Below, piece by piece: positions 10,623 through 22,209 of a DNA stretch of 64,000 nucleotides. The DNA lies in assembly GCA_947683425.1 (NCBI GenBank), contig CANTUQ010000112.1, forward strand, positions 10,927,501 to 10,991,500. The letters run 5' to 3'. The stretch's first letter is position 1. Each line of letters opens with the position of its first letter. A program made the position numbers and the translations under genes. This DNA is from Excoecaria cochinchinensis (taxonomy: Eukaryota > Streptophyta > Magnoliopsida > Malpighiales > Euphorbiaceae). Below the pieces are notes generated by a model that searched no databases, was not told where the DNA came from, and was given only the letters and a program-made list of their open reading frames with translations.

Positions 10623-12708
10623 ATGCCACCGCGATGATATGCTCCTCACGACGAGCCTGAGCCTCAGGCCCCGGGTTGGATGAATGATGAGGCTAGACAG
10701 AGATATACGGCGCTGGTTCAGGTGCAGTTCCGAGCTAGCCGCTTCATTGCTCGACCATTCCTTGAGGCTCCGGGGATGGCAGATGAGGTTGACATTCTGA
10801 TAGCAGGCGCGGGATGGACGAAATTTTTGACGCCTGTCTTCCAGACTCACCCGGAGATAGTATGGCAGTTTCTTGCCATATTACAGTATGGGGGATATCA
10901 GGGATCCGACACAGAGGTTGGTGTCATACAGTTTTGGATCGAGGGCCATCATTATAGTATTACCCGTCAGCGGTTCACAGAGGCCATGGGGCTTCCGTTC
11001 GGGCAGGATGTCATAGCACCTCAGAGGTCAGTTAGACGTCAGTATTGGGTAGTTATCGCCTTGCCGGGAATGCCGTATGATCATGATAAGGCAAAGAGCA
11101 CGGTACTCTCATCACAGGCCCTGCGATATGTTCACAGAGTCTTATCCAGCTCATATTTAGGACGAGCTGGTAACCCAGGATCGCTCAATGCCATAGAGAT
11201 TTGGAGCTTGTGGGCCATGGTGGCAGGTCAGAGACTTAACATTAGCCATGAGATATTGGTCAACCTGGTGAGGGTATCTAGGGGGACAGCCCCTGTAGTG
11301 TATGTTGGGGGAGTTATTACCAGATTGCTTCTGAGTTTGGGAGTTCATCCAGACATCCTGGGGCGTGCTTTGGATGAGAGCATTTATGTGGATGCTCCGG
11401 CAGCTATCACTATGGCTATGATAGTACCGATACTGGGCCAGCCAGAGGCGTATAGGCTTCGTACTGTGCATGAGACCAGACGTTCATTCAGCTTACCCTC
11501 GCTAGAGCCAGTGGAGGAGCAGCCTCAGATGGAGTAGCATCAGATGGAGGACCAGCCTCAGGAGCAGCCTCGGATGGAGGAGCAGCCTCAGGAGTAGCCT
11601 CAAATGGAGCAGCATCAGATGGAGGAGCAGCCCCATATGGAGCAGCCTCAGATGGAGCACCAGCCTCCCAAGCCTCAGCAGCACCAGGAAGAGCATCCGA
11701 GTACGCCCTTTGAAATGGGGATCGAGTTCACCATGGATGAGCTATTTGCTACTCCTTCAGGGCAGAGAGTACAGAGTCCCACTCCGCCTCTGCCATCGAG
11801 AATATATCGGACTACTCCGCGGGCCCATGAGAGGTTCAGTCCATATGCTAGAGTAGGGGATCCGGGGGCATCTACTTCTATAGCTCCACCTCCAGGGCCG
11901 GCACCAGAGTCAGCTCCCCCTCCATCCTCATCATCGGCTTTCCCAGCGTAGCCAGATTTTGTTGCACTACTGGCTTCTACCTTCGTGTCCTTTGAGCACA
12001 AGCAGGAGGAGAGAGATAGGGCCCTTCTCGACCACCTCGGGGAGCGGGATAGAGTCATAATAGAGTGCTGGATCAGCAGCAGAGTATTATTCAGGAGCAG
12101 GGGAGGCTCATTGACTTTTTGAGGCAGGAGCAGGAGAGGCTTGTGGCTCAGTTGAGGCAGGAGATGAGGACCTCCCAGGATGGGGTGGCCCAGAGGATAG
12201 ACGCATCCTTACAGATCGTGGATGAGTCGGTTGAGGCTCTCAGGTTCAGGATTCAAGTTCTGGAGGGTGCCATACCTCCCATTGCCCAGTCTCTTCGGGA
12301 GTTCAGGGAGCATACTAAGGATAGGCTGAAGAGTATGGGGATCGCCTCCACAGATCAGACCCTCTGCCTGGGCGACGCTTTCAGAGAGTTAGGGGGGTTG
12401 TCACTGATACGCTGCAGTTCATGACAGTATGTGCGCAGCCTTTCCTAGATGGGTTTGCTTAGGTCCAGTTCCAGCAGCAGGACCCAGCGAGAGCGCAACC
12501 ATTATCCGTACCAGTGGCGGTACCTCCTAGATACCAGAGACAGGCCAGAGCTTCAGCTACATAGCGGGCTGGACCACCAGCCCCGCCCAGTCAGCCATCT
12601 GCTCCAGATGTGGGATCGTCTGGCTCTTCATCTCGGTCTCAGACAGTTCATATATTAGATGATGATGATGATCCGGAGGAGGAGCTTTCAGACTATCCAC
12701 CCCTATAG
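10623..12708 (+). pseudogene. gag-like 3' ORF of element E (ATHILA-ORF1-like), disabled
   Basis: The ORF starts at the ATG at 10623 directly after a splice-acceptor-like CAG and ends at TAG 12706-12708. The first part has an arrangement like the Athila ORF-1/gag-like family: FIARPFLEAPGM, EIVWQFLAILQYGG, then GVIQFWIEGHHYSITRQRF and EAMGLPFG. Next comes a Q/E/P-rich repeat (about 11510-11700; units such as EEQPQM), a proline/serine-rich linker, a coiled coil (12065-12300; QQQSIIQEQ, LRQEQERLVAQLRQEM) and a short acidic tail (DDDDPEE). There is no signal peptide, membrane segment or zinc knuckle. Lesions include TGA at 10635 (CGA in D), TAG near 11535 and 11596 where glutamine is expected, TAG near 11949 and at least one frameshift. 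It could be a structural protein moved behind pol or a captured host gene; this is unresolved. Confidence 0.65.
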
Positions 12709-13012
12709 CCCTTCAGGGAGTCATGATATTATTTTTGTATTTTATATTATCATGTTTACATTACATTGTACAAAATTTAACCTTTTAGTGGAAAAACATT
12801 TATGGCTAGCCTGTTAAATTTGCATGTTATTTCTTCGTGCTTTAACTCTTTTAAGAAAAGAAAAGAAGAAGAAGAAAAGGATAATTAATTATGTGATAGA
12901 AAGGATGATGAATGATAAAAAATATATTCACCAATCTAAAGTCAAATTAATTGGCGCGAGAATTAAAGAGAATCTCTTGTAATACAGGAACGTGGTTTTA
13001 CACCAATTCAAA
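12709..13012. other. AT-rich spacer in element E, no feature seen
   Basis: This sequence lies between the stop of the 3' ORF and the tandem repeats. I see no conserved motif except a short purine run near 12855-12880. Confidence 0.5.
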
Positions 13013-13480
13013 AATGACACTCAGTCAAAAAAAAAAAGAATAGTCCAGAAGGACACCCCGTTCAGAAGAGCATCTTGTTCAAAAGAGCAGTCTAGAATGA
13101 CACTCAGTCAAAAAATGAATAGTCCAAATTGAAACACCCAGTTCAGAAGAGCAACCCACTCAGAAGAGCAGTCTAGAATGACACTCAGTCAAGAAGAATA
13201 GTCCAGAAGGACACCCCGTTCAGAAGAACACCCCGCTCAGAAGAGCAGTCTAGAATGACCCTCAGCCAAGAAGAAGAACAGTCCAGAAGGATGCTCGTGT
13301 TGGAAGAGCAATGATCGCACTTTATAAAGTCTAGAGAAGACTCGGTGCAACTCAGGAGAGCAATGACCACACTTTGTAAAGTCTAGAGAAGAGTCGGTGC
13401 AGCTCAGAAGAGCAATGATCGCACTTTGTAAAGTCTAGAGTAGACTCGGTGCAGCTCAGGAGGGTAAACTTCACGTTTTG
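13013..13480 (+). repeat. tandem repeats before the 3' LTR of element E
   Basis: Two arrays. At 13013-13305 there are about four units of about 79 bp (TCTAGAATGACACTCAGTCA at 13092, 13172 and 13249). At 13308-13470 there are three units of 52 bp (GCAATGATCGCACTTT then ACTCGGTGCA). The second array matches, on the opposite strand, the 48-bp array of element D at 42577-43040. Confidence 0.85.
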
Positions 13481-13605
13481 TATGTCCGGAACCGACTCGA
13501 CGCATCGCCACTTCACCGACAAAGGGTAAGGACTGCCTCAGGTATGCGTCTCTTTCCTTTCTTCTCTGAATTTTTGCTCATCTAGGCACTAGGGCTCTAG
13601 TTTCA

Positions 13606-13622
13606 CCAAAATTGGGGGCAAC
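13606..13622 (+). promoter_or_regulatory. polypurine tract of element E
   Basis: AAAATTGGGGGCAAC lies directly before the LTR start TGTAGACACCGGG. Element D has CAAAATTGGGGGAAAC at the same place. This is the usual plus-strand primer position. Confidence 0.65.
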
Positions 13623-15746
13623 TGTAGACACCGGGTCTTGAGGCAGTCCAGATCAGAGTTATCCGATGAAGAGATCAATGTCGATTTTCGGTTAAATGAA
13701 TGAAATTCGGAGGTTTTCGTCTTTCATGTTTCGCGATGATTGAAATATTTTTCTATGGCATGGAGCTTTGAAAGAGTTTGAAAAATTTTGAAATGAGGAG
13801 TTTTGCTCCACAGACGGGATGCCGGTCTGTGGAGGGGCGCCCGTCCCTACTTGGGGTGATCACCGTCTCTAGGCATAGTGGGGACGGGCACGTGGCGGTA
13901 TAGGAATGCCCGTCCCTAGTACCGCACCCCGTCTGTAGTCGATTTTCCGCGTGTGCCCTTAGTAGGGACGCCCGTCGGTAGTTGGAGGGATGCCCGTCGG
14001 TACGTAAACTGATTGGATAACGCCGGATTGGATTAAATCTAATCTGATCTCTTTCAATCCTTGGATAAAATTGGTTTAAAGTTGAACTTTAAAGTCCTTT
14101 TAAAATTCAAATTCTAAACTAATGATTATCCTAATTATCTCCAAAAAGAACTCTATAAATAGTGGATTAAATTCAATTTTTAGGGGTTAGAAAATTTGAC
14201 AATTTTTGTGAGAAAAAGTAACAAGTTTTTAGAGAAAAATTCTTTGGAAAAGTTATCAAACATTTTGAGAGATTGGGTTTTTTTTAGAAAAGGTTTTGTG
14301 AGTAATTTATCAAAAAAGCCTCTGTTTATTTTTTAGACTTTTATTTGATAAAACTCCTTCCAGTTAATTGATTTCTTCAAAATTTCTCTTGCGAATTAAG
14401 TTAATTTGAGGTAACGAAATCCATTCGTTTCCATCAATACAGCCAATTCAAACACTCGATCGCTATCAGATTTTTAGAACAGAAAATACAAATTTTCTTG
14501 CCTTGATATATTTCATTTGATCCTTGTGGAGCGTGCGGGGACCGAAACCATTCGATATTCACCCAACAGGTAAAATCCGAGGGTAAACATTATGGACTAA
14601 TATTTATACAATTTAAATTGCTTTACATTGATTATTTTTATTTTCTAAATTAACCATCTTTTAATTAAAACTTCGAAGAGTTTATTTTAAATTTAGCAAT
14701 CAGGAGTGACCGACGGGAAGAGTGGTTTCCACTCCGTCCGCCGGTCACACTATGTTTTTAATGTTATTTTTTACCCCTTTTTATTCCCTTTATCTTTTAA
14801 TTTCTTTATTTTAAGTTTCTCATCATTTTCCTTCTCTTTACTTTATTTGCAATTTTGATACTGACATGTCTATTCCTATGAGCTATTTTCGGACCATTCG
14901 GAATTGGGGTTTTAAATGATGGTGGTCGCGTCAATCTGAGGATTTACATTCGGGTTCTTTCTTTACTCTTTCTTTCATATTATGCTATTATCAAGATTAT
15001 TTCAATGTCGTTAAAGTGAAAAGGGCCAAATATTTATAGTAATTAATTTGAGGTTTTCTCGAAAGCTGTGGACCAATGTCCTGTTTTTAACCAACAAATT
15101 GACACTTCTTAAAAATCGTTTTATAACAAATATGCATGCGAGGACCAATGTCCCCATCATTAACGAATATCCCGTTTTATGCATGTATTTGCACTTTTAC
15201 AAATGGGAGTTGTATTCCGCTCCTGGTGTTATTGTAATTTGTTTTTGAATACTTTATTTTTTATTTTGCTTCCATTTATCGCTTTTGACGTGAATAATTG
15301 CGCCTTTAATTAAATTGCATTGTGTGGAAAGTTGGTGAAACAATAAATTCAAAACTGAAATATAATATTAATCAAGGTAGGAATAAATGAGAAGTCCATA
15401 ACTCACTCTGGTCTTTGGGGCTCAATGAGGCGAGAGGTCTAGGACTTCCAAGACACCTCTTGAATCCCGCCAAAAGACTTAAATTTACAATCCTAGGCAC
15501 TAGGGGGTAGAGGTAGAGACCTCCAAGAACTCTCTGGATTGTGCAAAATGGATATGTATGCGCCATCTTAGGCTCGACGAGGCTATACGACCCTTCCCAA
15601 TGTTCTATTGGGTGGCGACTCCAAGAAACCTCATTGTTGCCCAAAATAGACGCTGCTTGTAAATACCTTACGAGTTTTTTATGAACCTCTCCTGATCGCC
15701 CTAAAAGAGGGCTTTCGGGTGGCCGCGAGGTTCAGTGCACGTCACA
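13623..15746 (+). mobile_element. 3' LTR of element E, 2124 bp
   Basis: It begins TGTAGACACCGGGTCTTGAGG and ends GTGCACGTCACA. Both LTRs of element D share these ends and the internal order: a GACGGG motif region, a promoter region with TATAAATA at 14154-14161, the GGACCAATGTCC palindrome (near 15070 and 15132), a CCCAATAGAACATTGGG hairpin (near 15597) and the GCCCTAAAAGAGGGC stretch near the end. The five following bases are CCATG. Confidence 0.9.
13806..14010. promoter_or_regulatory. GACGGG/CCCGTC motif cluster in the E LTR
   Basis: About nine copies of GACGGG or its complement, many extended to GGGACG or CCCGTCCCTA, occur within about 200 bp upstream of the LTR TATA box (14154-14161). The same motif marks the internal divergent promoter at 9607-9840 and the equivalent places in element D (41995-42215, 46440-46615 and 53460-53670). 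Confidence 0.7.
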
Positions 15747-18054
15747 CCATGTCAAATAGCTCAATCAATATACATCCATAGAATAGAAAAGAGTCGCGCT
15801 CACGACAGAAAGCTAGATGGCCTCTGTCGCACTTGCGACACCAATCGCGCTCGCGACAGAGCCAAGCATCACACTCCTGTCAATACTCAATTGCATACCA
15901 CTTCACATAAAAACATATTTACCCTTATAATTTCCATAATAATTTCATGCACAACACTCAAGAACTTCAACGCAAGTATCTTAACCATTCCATTTATTAA
16001 GAATCATTCCGAAATCAGATAGTCATAGAAAAACCGTTTGTGCTACAAAGGTTCATTTCAATTTCAGTTTATGACACACCTAAAACAATCATTTAATACA
16101 ATCTTAATATCATATACAAATTCTGGACTATGAAAAAGACTGCATGAGACTTGAATCATTAATGGTTCAACAACTTTTATTGTTCTTCATATACGTGCCA
16201 CATTTATTGAACATATAGTCATACTTTCACGTATCTCATTCACCTCAATCATACACATAATTCCCTCATATATAATCCAACTTCAATACATGCATGCCTA
16301 TGGTTCATATTCACATTAAGCAAACCCACTTCATTTAATACCCTTCATATGTGTAACACTTAGTCTTAACCCTTAATCATATATATATACTTGTTACTAG
16401 AATGCAAGCTTATATGGATTAGGGCATTATAACCCTTGAATGTCATTTAACTTAACTAAATCCCATTTCATATAATTGTACATTATTAGTCTACCACTAG
16501 TCCTAATCATATTCGTGTGTATTATCAAAGTGATATCTATTATCATAATCAATTAATAATCCTAGACATGTATTAGATAAACCCCCGGAATGGTTCGGTG
16601 TAATACGAGTTTAATTAGGGAAGAAAAACATATAAAAATATACAAATTAGTTGAGAGGGAAGGTAGGGCATTGATCCATACAAACCATGGGCTCAAAATG
16701 AAGAAGAAAAGGCTTTATATATGTTGTTCTGCCGCGATCGAGACAGAAGCTCCCCTCAGGTGCCTTACGAGACTGGTTTTTACTCAAGAATTGCATCGCA
16801 AAAATCGACCTCTAGACCTCATTTTTGGGCAAAGTGTCCTTCATAACATTTGTTTTTCTATGTCTTATCGTTAAAATGGGACAAGCTCCAGGTCATTTGG
16901 ACTCCTAAATGAAGAGATATACATTAAACACTACAGACTGTTCAAATCAACCCGGCTAGACAGGAGCACGTCCGTTTATTGCCATTTTGTGGCCTCTTAG
17001 AGATAGAATTCATTTATCATTTAGAATTTTAAAGCTACTGATGTTATGATTTGAATGTCGCAATAATCATACAATTTGGAGATGTCAAATGCCAGATATG
17101 ATCAAAACAACACACAGAGGTCTGGTAGGACATAAACAGGATTTTCCCTAAACTAGGGTTCATACTTTAACAATGATCTCATAACAATACAACCAAAAAT
17201 TTTCAACATAATTAAACTATATATATCATCTATATCATCTATCAATTAACACATATTCACACACAATTTCCATATCCATATAATCACACATTAAATAAGC
17301 AAAACTACACACAGCCAGATATATATATCCTAAACAACATATAAGCAACCAAAGCTCCCAAACCTGATTGCCAATCCTTCTATCTTCAAGATTCTATCTT
17401 TCCTTTTCCCTTGTCTTTCTTCCTTTCCTCAATTAGTTGCAAACATCCAAAATAATAGCTCAAATTAACCCATGCATATATGCTTAAACCCATCAATCCC
17501 GTGAGAAGGAGAAGAAGAAGAAACCCAAACAAACTTACCTCTTTGTAGCAACTCAAATCTCAACCCTAGCTCTTAGATTGAAGAATAGCACATGCAAATG
17601 AAGAAGGCAAAAAATGGAGATAAGAAAGAGAGGAGAGAACGTGAGAGAGAGAGTAAGGAAGAGGGCAAATCTGATGGCTTCTACAAGAAGTGAAAAATTC
17701 TATCTTTTCTCTCCCCAATCCCCTTCCAAAACCCATTAATGCACTCACCTTTCCAAAACCCATTAATGCACTCACCAACTTCTCCACATGTCAGCCACTT
17801 ATTGGACCATCACTTCCACTAACTACACTTTTACCTTCAGCTCCTTCTAATTCTCTAATAGATCCTTAACAAATTACTTTTTCCTCACCATATAAAAAAT
17901 CTGCCAATTAATACTTTTATTCCTTTACAATTATGCCCTCATTTCATTAATAAAATTGCCCGATTGTCCTTAATTAACTTGCATAAATTACCAAAATACC
18001 CATAATGTCCAATTAAACTTACTAATTCCAACTAGGCCACTTTTTGGGTGTGGC
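15747..18054 (-). mobile_element. X-right: Tekay-type LTR, reverse orientation
   Basis: Read on the minus strand it starts TGCCACACCCAAAAAGTGGC at 18054, close to the starts of LTR Z and the solo LTR (TGTAACAACCCAAAA). It is cut at 15747 by the insertion of element E. The part from 15836 to 16785 is duplicated at 2808-3756. Right of 18054 the sequence is LTR Y, so X sits inside Y, with TTCAT (18055-18059) as the expected target duplication. TCGCGA-type palindromes lie at 15790-15860 and near 16730. No ORF here is credible. Confidence 0.75.
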
Positions 18055-20168
18055 ATTCATATCATGCCTTATTCACATACAATTTCTTAGACAGCCAATA
18101 TTCATTTATACACATTCGTTAGAGCAAACATTGATTGCTTTATCCCTTTCAATTTTATAGATATCGGTTGATTATACAAAACACATAGGTATCCGGATCT
18201 ACCGCACATTTCCACATAGGTGTCCATAAAGGATCCAAAACAGAGTAGTGCGTAGAGCACAAGTCAAATGGCATTTATCTTAAATGCATCAAATGCTTAT
18301 TCACATAACTTTTGCACATCATTACAGAATTTACCGGTTCATTCACGTGCTCAGAAATATATCACAAACAAACAATACACCTACTGACTCACAATAGTGG
18401 ATAATGACTACATAGTGACGGTACCTTATGGGTACGAATCGAACAGCGATTGTACCTTACGGGTACGAATCGAAAAACAATATCACATTTTCTCTTTTCA
18501 AAACATTTTACAAAGGGGATCTTAATCAAGATCCGAATACAGTAGTGTTCACAAGGAACTAAACGGGGACCTGATTAGGGTCCAAACAGAATAGAGGGCT
18601 GCAGCTAAGAGACTCTAGTAGGCATTCTTAACTATCCACTAGATTGACTCTTGCAGGTCAAGTGAAATCCATCAAGTCATATTCATGTAATTCATACAAT
18701 AATCCATGCATAAAATAATTCATGTTCCAAAACACAACATATAATTTGTCATGGATAGCATATTATTTATCATGAATAACACACTATTTTTTTATAAAGA
18801 AATCATAATATTACCAATATAAGCAAGATCATATAGTATACAGTGGTAAAAAGCCATAAAAAAAGACATTTGAAACCCATTTCAAGAAAACAGAGCACTT
18901 TAGAAAAATATAGCAGACATGCATCATTGTCGCGATTGCGACTAGTGTCGCCCTAGTAATAGAATGTCATGGCTAAGGGCACTGAACAATCTTCACGAGT
19001 CATGAAGGTGGTTCACAAATCGTGAGTGTTGCTCACGTGCTCACCGAAGGCTCATGACTCGTGAACCTTATTCACGACTCATGAGCTTTGTTCACGACTC
19101 GTGAATGTGCCCTCTGTCTTCAGTGCAATCCACACGCGAGAGCCGAATTTAATGCCGCTGTCGTGCTCACAAAATTATCGCGATTGTGACAGTGTCATGA
19201 CCTCCAGTTCTCAGCAGAAACGCAGAATTGAAAACCCAGAATTTTCAAATCAAAACCATTTTCACCCAAATCATACCTGAACTCAATCTTACCTCCAGAA
19301 TTGCCTTCCATGCCCCACAAACAACATAAAACACAATTTTCCAATAATTAATTAAACTCAAATCATAGATTTCATAAAACAAAATCTCAACAATAGAAAA
19401 TCAGAAGATTCTACAGTAATTTCATTCAATCTCACAATCACTTCAATAATTCCACAATCATGCAAAATTATCCATCACAACTAAAAACCCATATCATGTA
19501 TAACAATATAAGCCTAATTACCCATCATAAATTTCCATAAATTCATGAAAACCCAAAAAATCCAATATGAACATCAAAACACAAGAAATTCCCAAACCTT
19601 TTTTGAAGCACAACCCAGCTATCCTTTCCAAACTTCAACCTTTAAATATTCTCTTTGCCCTTGCTTTGCTTCTTCTTATCATCAACAACTCGCACAAACA
19701 AAACCCAGGAATCACTTAACCAAGAACCCTAACTTAAAATCAAGTAAAACCAGAAGAAGGAGAAACCCAAAATGCAGGAAACCCTAACCCCAAACACATA
19801 CCTCTTCAAAGCTAACCCCAAGCTCAACCAAAGCACCAACAAGCACCAGCAATAAGAAAGACAAGGAGGAAAGCCAGCAAATGAAGAAGAAAAGAGGAAG
19901 AGGGAACGGGAAGGACAAGAGAACGGGAATGTAAAATTCCCCCATTCTACCTCTTCTTTTCCCCTTTTCTTTCTACTTCATTCAATGCACACACCTACCA
20001 AGTCCACATGGAAAACTCCCATTAGCTCAAATCAAAATATCTTGTCCTATTATTCTTTGGTCCTAGGCAAATCCTACTTAAATCCTTGGCAAACTTACAC
20101 TTCACTCACTAACACAATAATTCCTCACTTGAACTTTAATTAATTCTTCAATAAGTCCCAACTCATAC
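18055..20168 (-). mobile_element. LTR Y, first part (reverse), interrupted by element A
   Basis: On the minus strand it carries the shared Tekay LTR blocks: GACCTGCAAGAGTCA (near 18650), GGACCCTAATCAGGTCC (near 18567) and two GTACCCGTAAGGTAC-like modules (18420-18470). It has a mixed palindrome cluster at 18935-19200 (TTCACGACTCGTGAA and TCGCGATTGCGA types). It continues at 30770-30894 beyond element A. Together the two parts give about 2.24 kb of LTR before X cuts it. Confidence 0.75.
20164..20168. repeat. target site duplication of element A, left copy
   Basis: CATAC directly precedes the TG of the 5' LTR. The identical CATAC follows the 3' LTR at 30765-30769. Confidence 0.95.
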
Positions 20169-21550
20169 TGTCACACCCCGTTTACCCCCTAGTAGTATGA
20201 GCCATGTATGTGTGTAAATTTATAAGTATTTTGGCATGTGACAAGGGTATTGTGGGGTATATTGCATGTTATAAGAGTTATTTTAATATGTGGGTGCACA
20301 TATGTTAGTAGGGTGTGAATTAGTTGGGAGATACTTGTGTGTGCATGCATATACAATTGTGGGATGTGAGTAATGGTGTAGTGATTGTGTGTTTTACTCA
20401 CACATTAGTAGGGTGTTTTAAGTTGGGTTTTGATTGTGTGTAGTGAGCATACCGTAGTAGAAGGAATCTATATGGGGTATCATTGTGTGTGTTGCTCATA
20501 CATATGTGGGGTGCATTATTAGAGTGTTTTATAGTGTGTGATTGACATATGATGGTTAGGTGTGAATGATTAGTTTCCACCAATAGGAAAGTGACAAGTG
20601 TTAGGGTTAGGAAAAGAAAAAAAAAATAAAAAGAAAATAGAAAAGGGAAAGAGCAGAATTTGCTCTTCATTTTCCCGTAGCCTCCTCCCCTCCTCATCTC
20701 CTTCTTCTTCTTTGCTCTTCTTTTGTTTTCTCTAAGCTTGGATTCAAGCCCTTGGTGGTGGGAATTGATCACACTTTGCATTAATTAGTGAGTTCATGCA
20801 TCTCTTTTGTGTAGTCTTCTTCTTCTTCTTTCTTCTACATATTTTCTGGTTTTGGATTTGTAAGTTAGGGTTTTGAGTTTGTGTATTTTTGTGGTTTGAT
20901 GCTTAGTTGAGCCTTCTCGCGATCCTAAAGGCAAAGAGGTTGCTGGATCCAGTGGAGTCAAGTGATTGAGCTCCTAATTTTCAGGTTTGGGAATTGGTTT
21001 GTTGATTTATGTGTTAATGGTTTTTAATAACTGAATTGAGTATTCTGAGATGTTAATTTATGTGTCGTAATGGTTTGGATTAAATTTGGTGAATTGATGG
21101 TGTCAAATGAGTTGGTTTGAAGCTTGTTGAACTTCATAGTGCAAATCTGTTTTTGAGGGTCAGATTGACCTTTGGTCATTCTTTTTAGTATAAGTTGAGT
21201 TTTACAACTCCAAAATACATGATTCCAGTTGGGTTAGAACCACAACTTCCGTATCTAAAACTTTTTAGAAGTAACCATAATTTAATTCGGACTCTAACTA
21301 TTTTAAAATCGCCCATTACAGTAGCAAAAATCATCAGGTGTGTCTGTGGAGCAGGGTAGAGAAATTTGAGTATATCTCCCCGATTTGCGTTCCAAATGAT
21401 CTGAAAGTTTGTCACCAGAAAGATAACATCTTGAGAATTAATTGTAATGAAGATAAGTTTGTCTACAAATGTCATTTAGAAGTTCAAAAATGCATATAGA
21501 TTCAGTAAATTAATTCTGCCTTGTGTCTAATAATTTTGGGAACTGGTTGG

Positions 21551-21660
21551 AAAGCACAGCTGTGCTTTTGGGTAGGACACAGCTGTGTTTTTGCTTTTAG
21601 ATCGACCATATACAGCAGAGCACAGCTGTGCTTTATAAAAAAGCACAGCTGTGTTTTAAT
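21551..21660. repeat. CACAGCTGTG palindrome cluster, 5' LTR of A
   Basis: Four palindromes in about 110 bp share the core CACAGCTGTG; the first is AAGCACAGCTGTGCTT. The copy in the 3' LTR lies at 29210-29318. They occupy the same relative place as the TCGCGA and GAGTCGTG palindromes of the other Tekay LTRs, but with an unrelated sequence. Confidence 0.85.
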
Positions 21661-22209
21661 AAAATTGTCCCTCTTCACCAATTCATCCTAGAATCGATCC
21701 TACACCTCCGAATTAGCCCCAAAGTGTCTAGAAACGCCTGAAAAATTTAATGTTACTTATTTTATAATTAGGTAATGAGGATATATAATTAAATTACCTA
21801 TGAATTGAATAAATTCTTATAACGAAAAATTAATTAATATGATGATTAACCATGAATTAAACTATAAGTATAATTTGCTAGATGAATAAATACTCATGAC
21901 GAGAATTATATAACATGTGTATAATTTATGATTAAGGCATTAAAACTAATATATTATTTGATTAAATCTAATTTAATTAGGAAGCAAGAACTTGTGATTT
22001 GAATATTATGCCTTACATTTTATAATTGTATTTTTGCTATGCTAAATGTTTGCATGCCATATTATGCCTTAACCTATGAACCAAATGTGTCATGCTTAAA
22101 TATAATTGATTTATGTATGTTAAATTCAATGGTTATTCATATTGAACAAATGTGTAACTCAATGTGAATTGTATTATACATGACCTGCAAGAGTCAGTTT
22201 AGTGGATAG

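Larger units (their letters stand above)
3757..15746 (+). mobile_element. Element E: Ty3/gypsy Tat-lineage retrotransposon, 5'-truncated
   Basis: The order is pol remnant (G-patch, RT, RNase H, second RNase H, integrase), then an antisense gene, a divergent promoter, a gag-like 3' ORF, tandem repeats, a polypurine tract and a 3' LTR (13623-15746). The 5' LTR, primer site, gag and protease are missing; position 3757 joins directly to a fragment of another LTR. The second RNase H directly after the first marks the Tat lineage. The five bases after the element are CCATG (15747-15751); the left copy of the target duplication is lost. Element D (40391-53871, opposite strand) is a second member of the same family and was used for all comparisons. 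Confidence 0.9.

Noticed and set aside
10623..12708. Envelope gene, suggested by position behind pol
   Set aside because: No signal peptide, membrane segment or cleavage site; the content is gag-like with a coiled coil.
20398..20781. Minus-strand readings of 70-127 residues at the start of the A LTR
   Set aside because: The full-length reading is not kept in the other LTR of the same element (only part recurs at 28056-28241), and no domain is seen.
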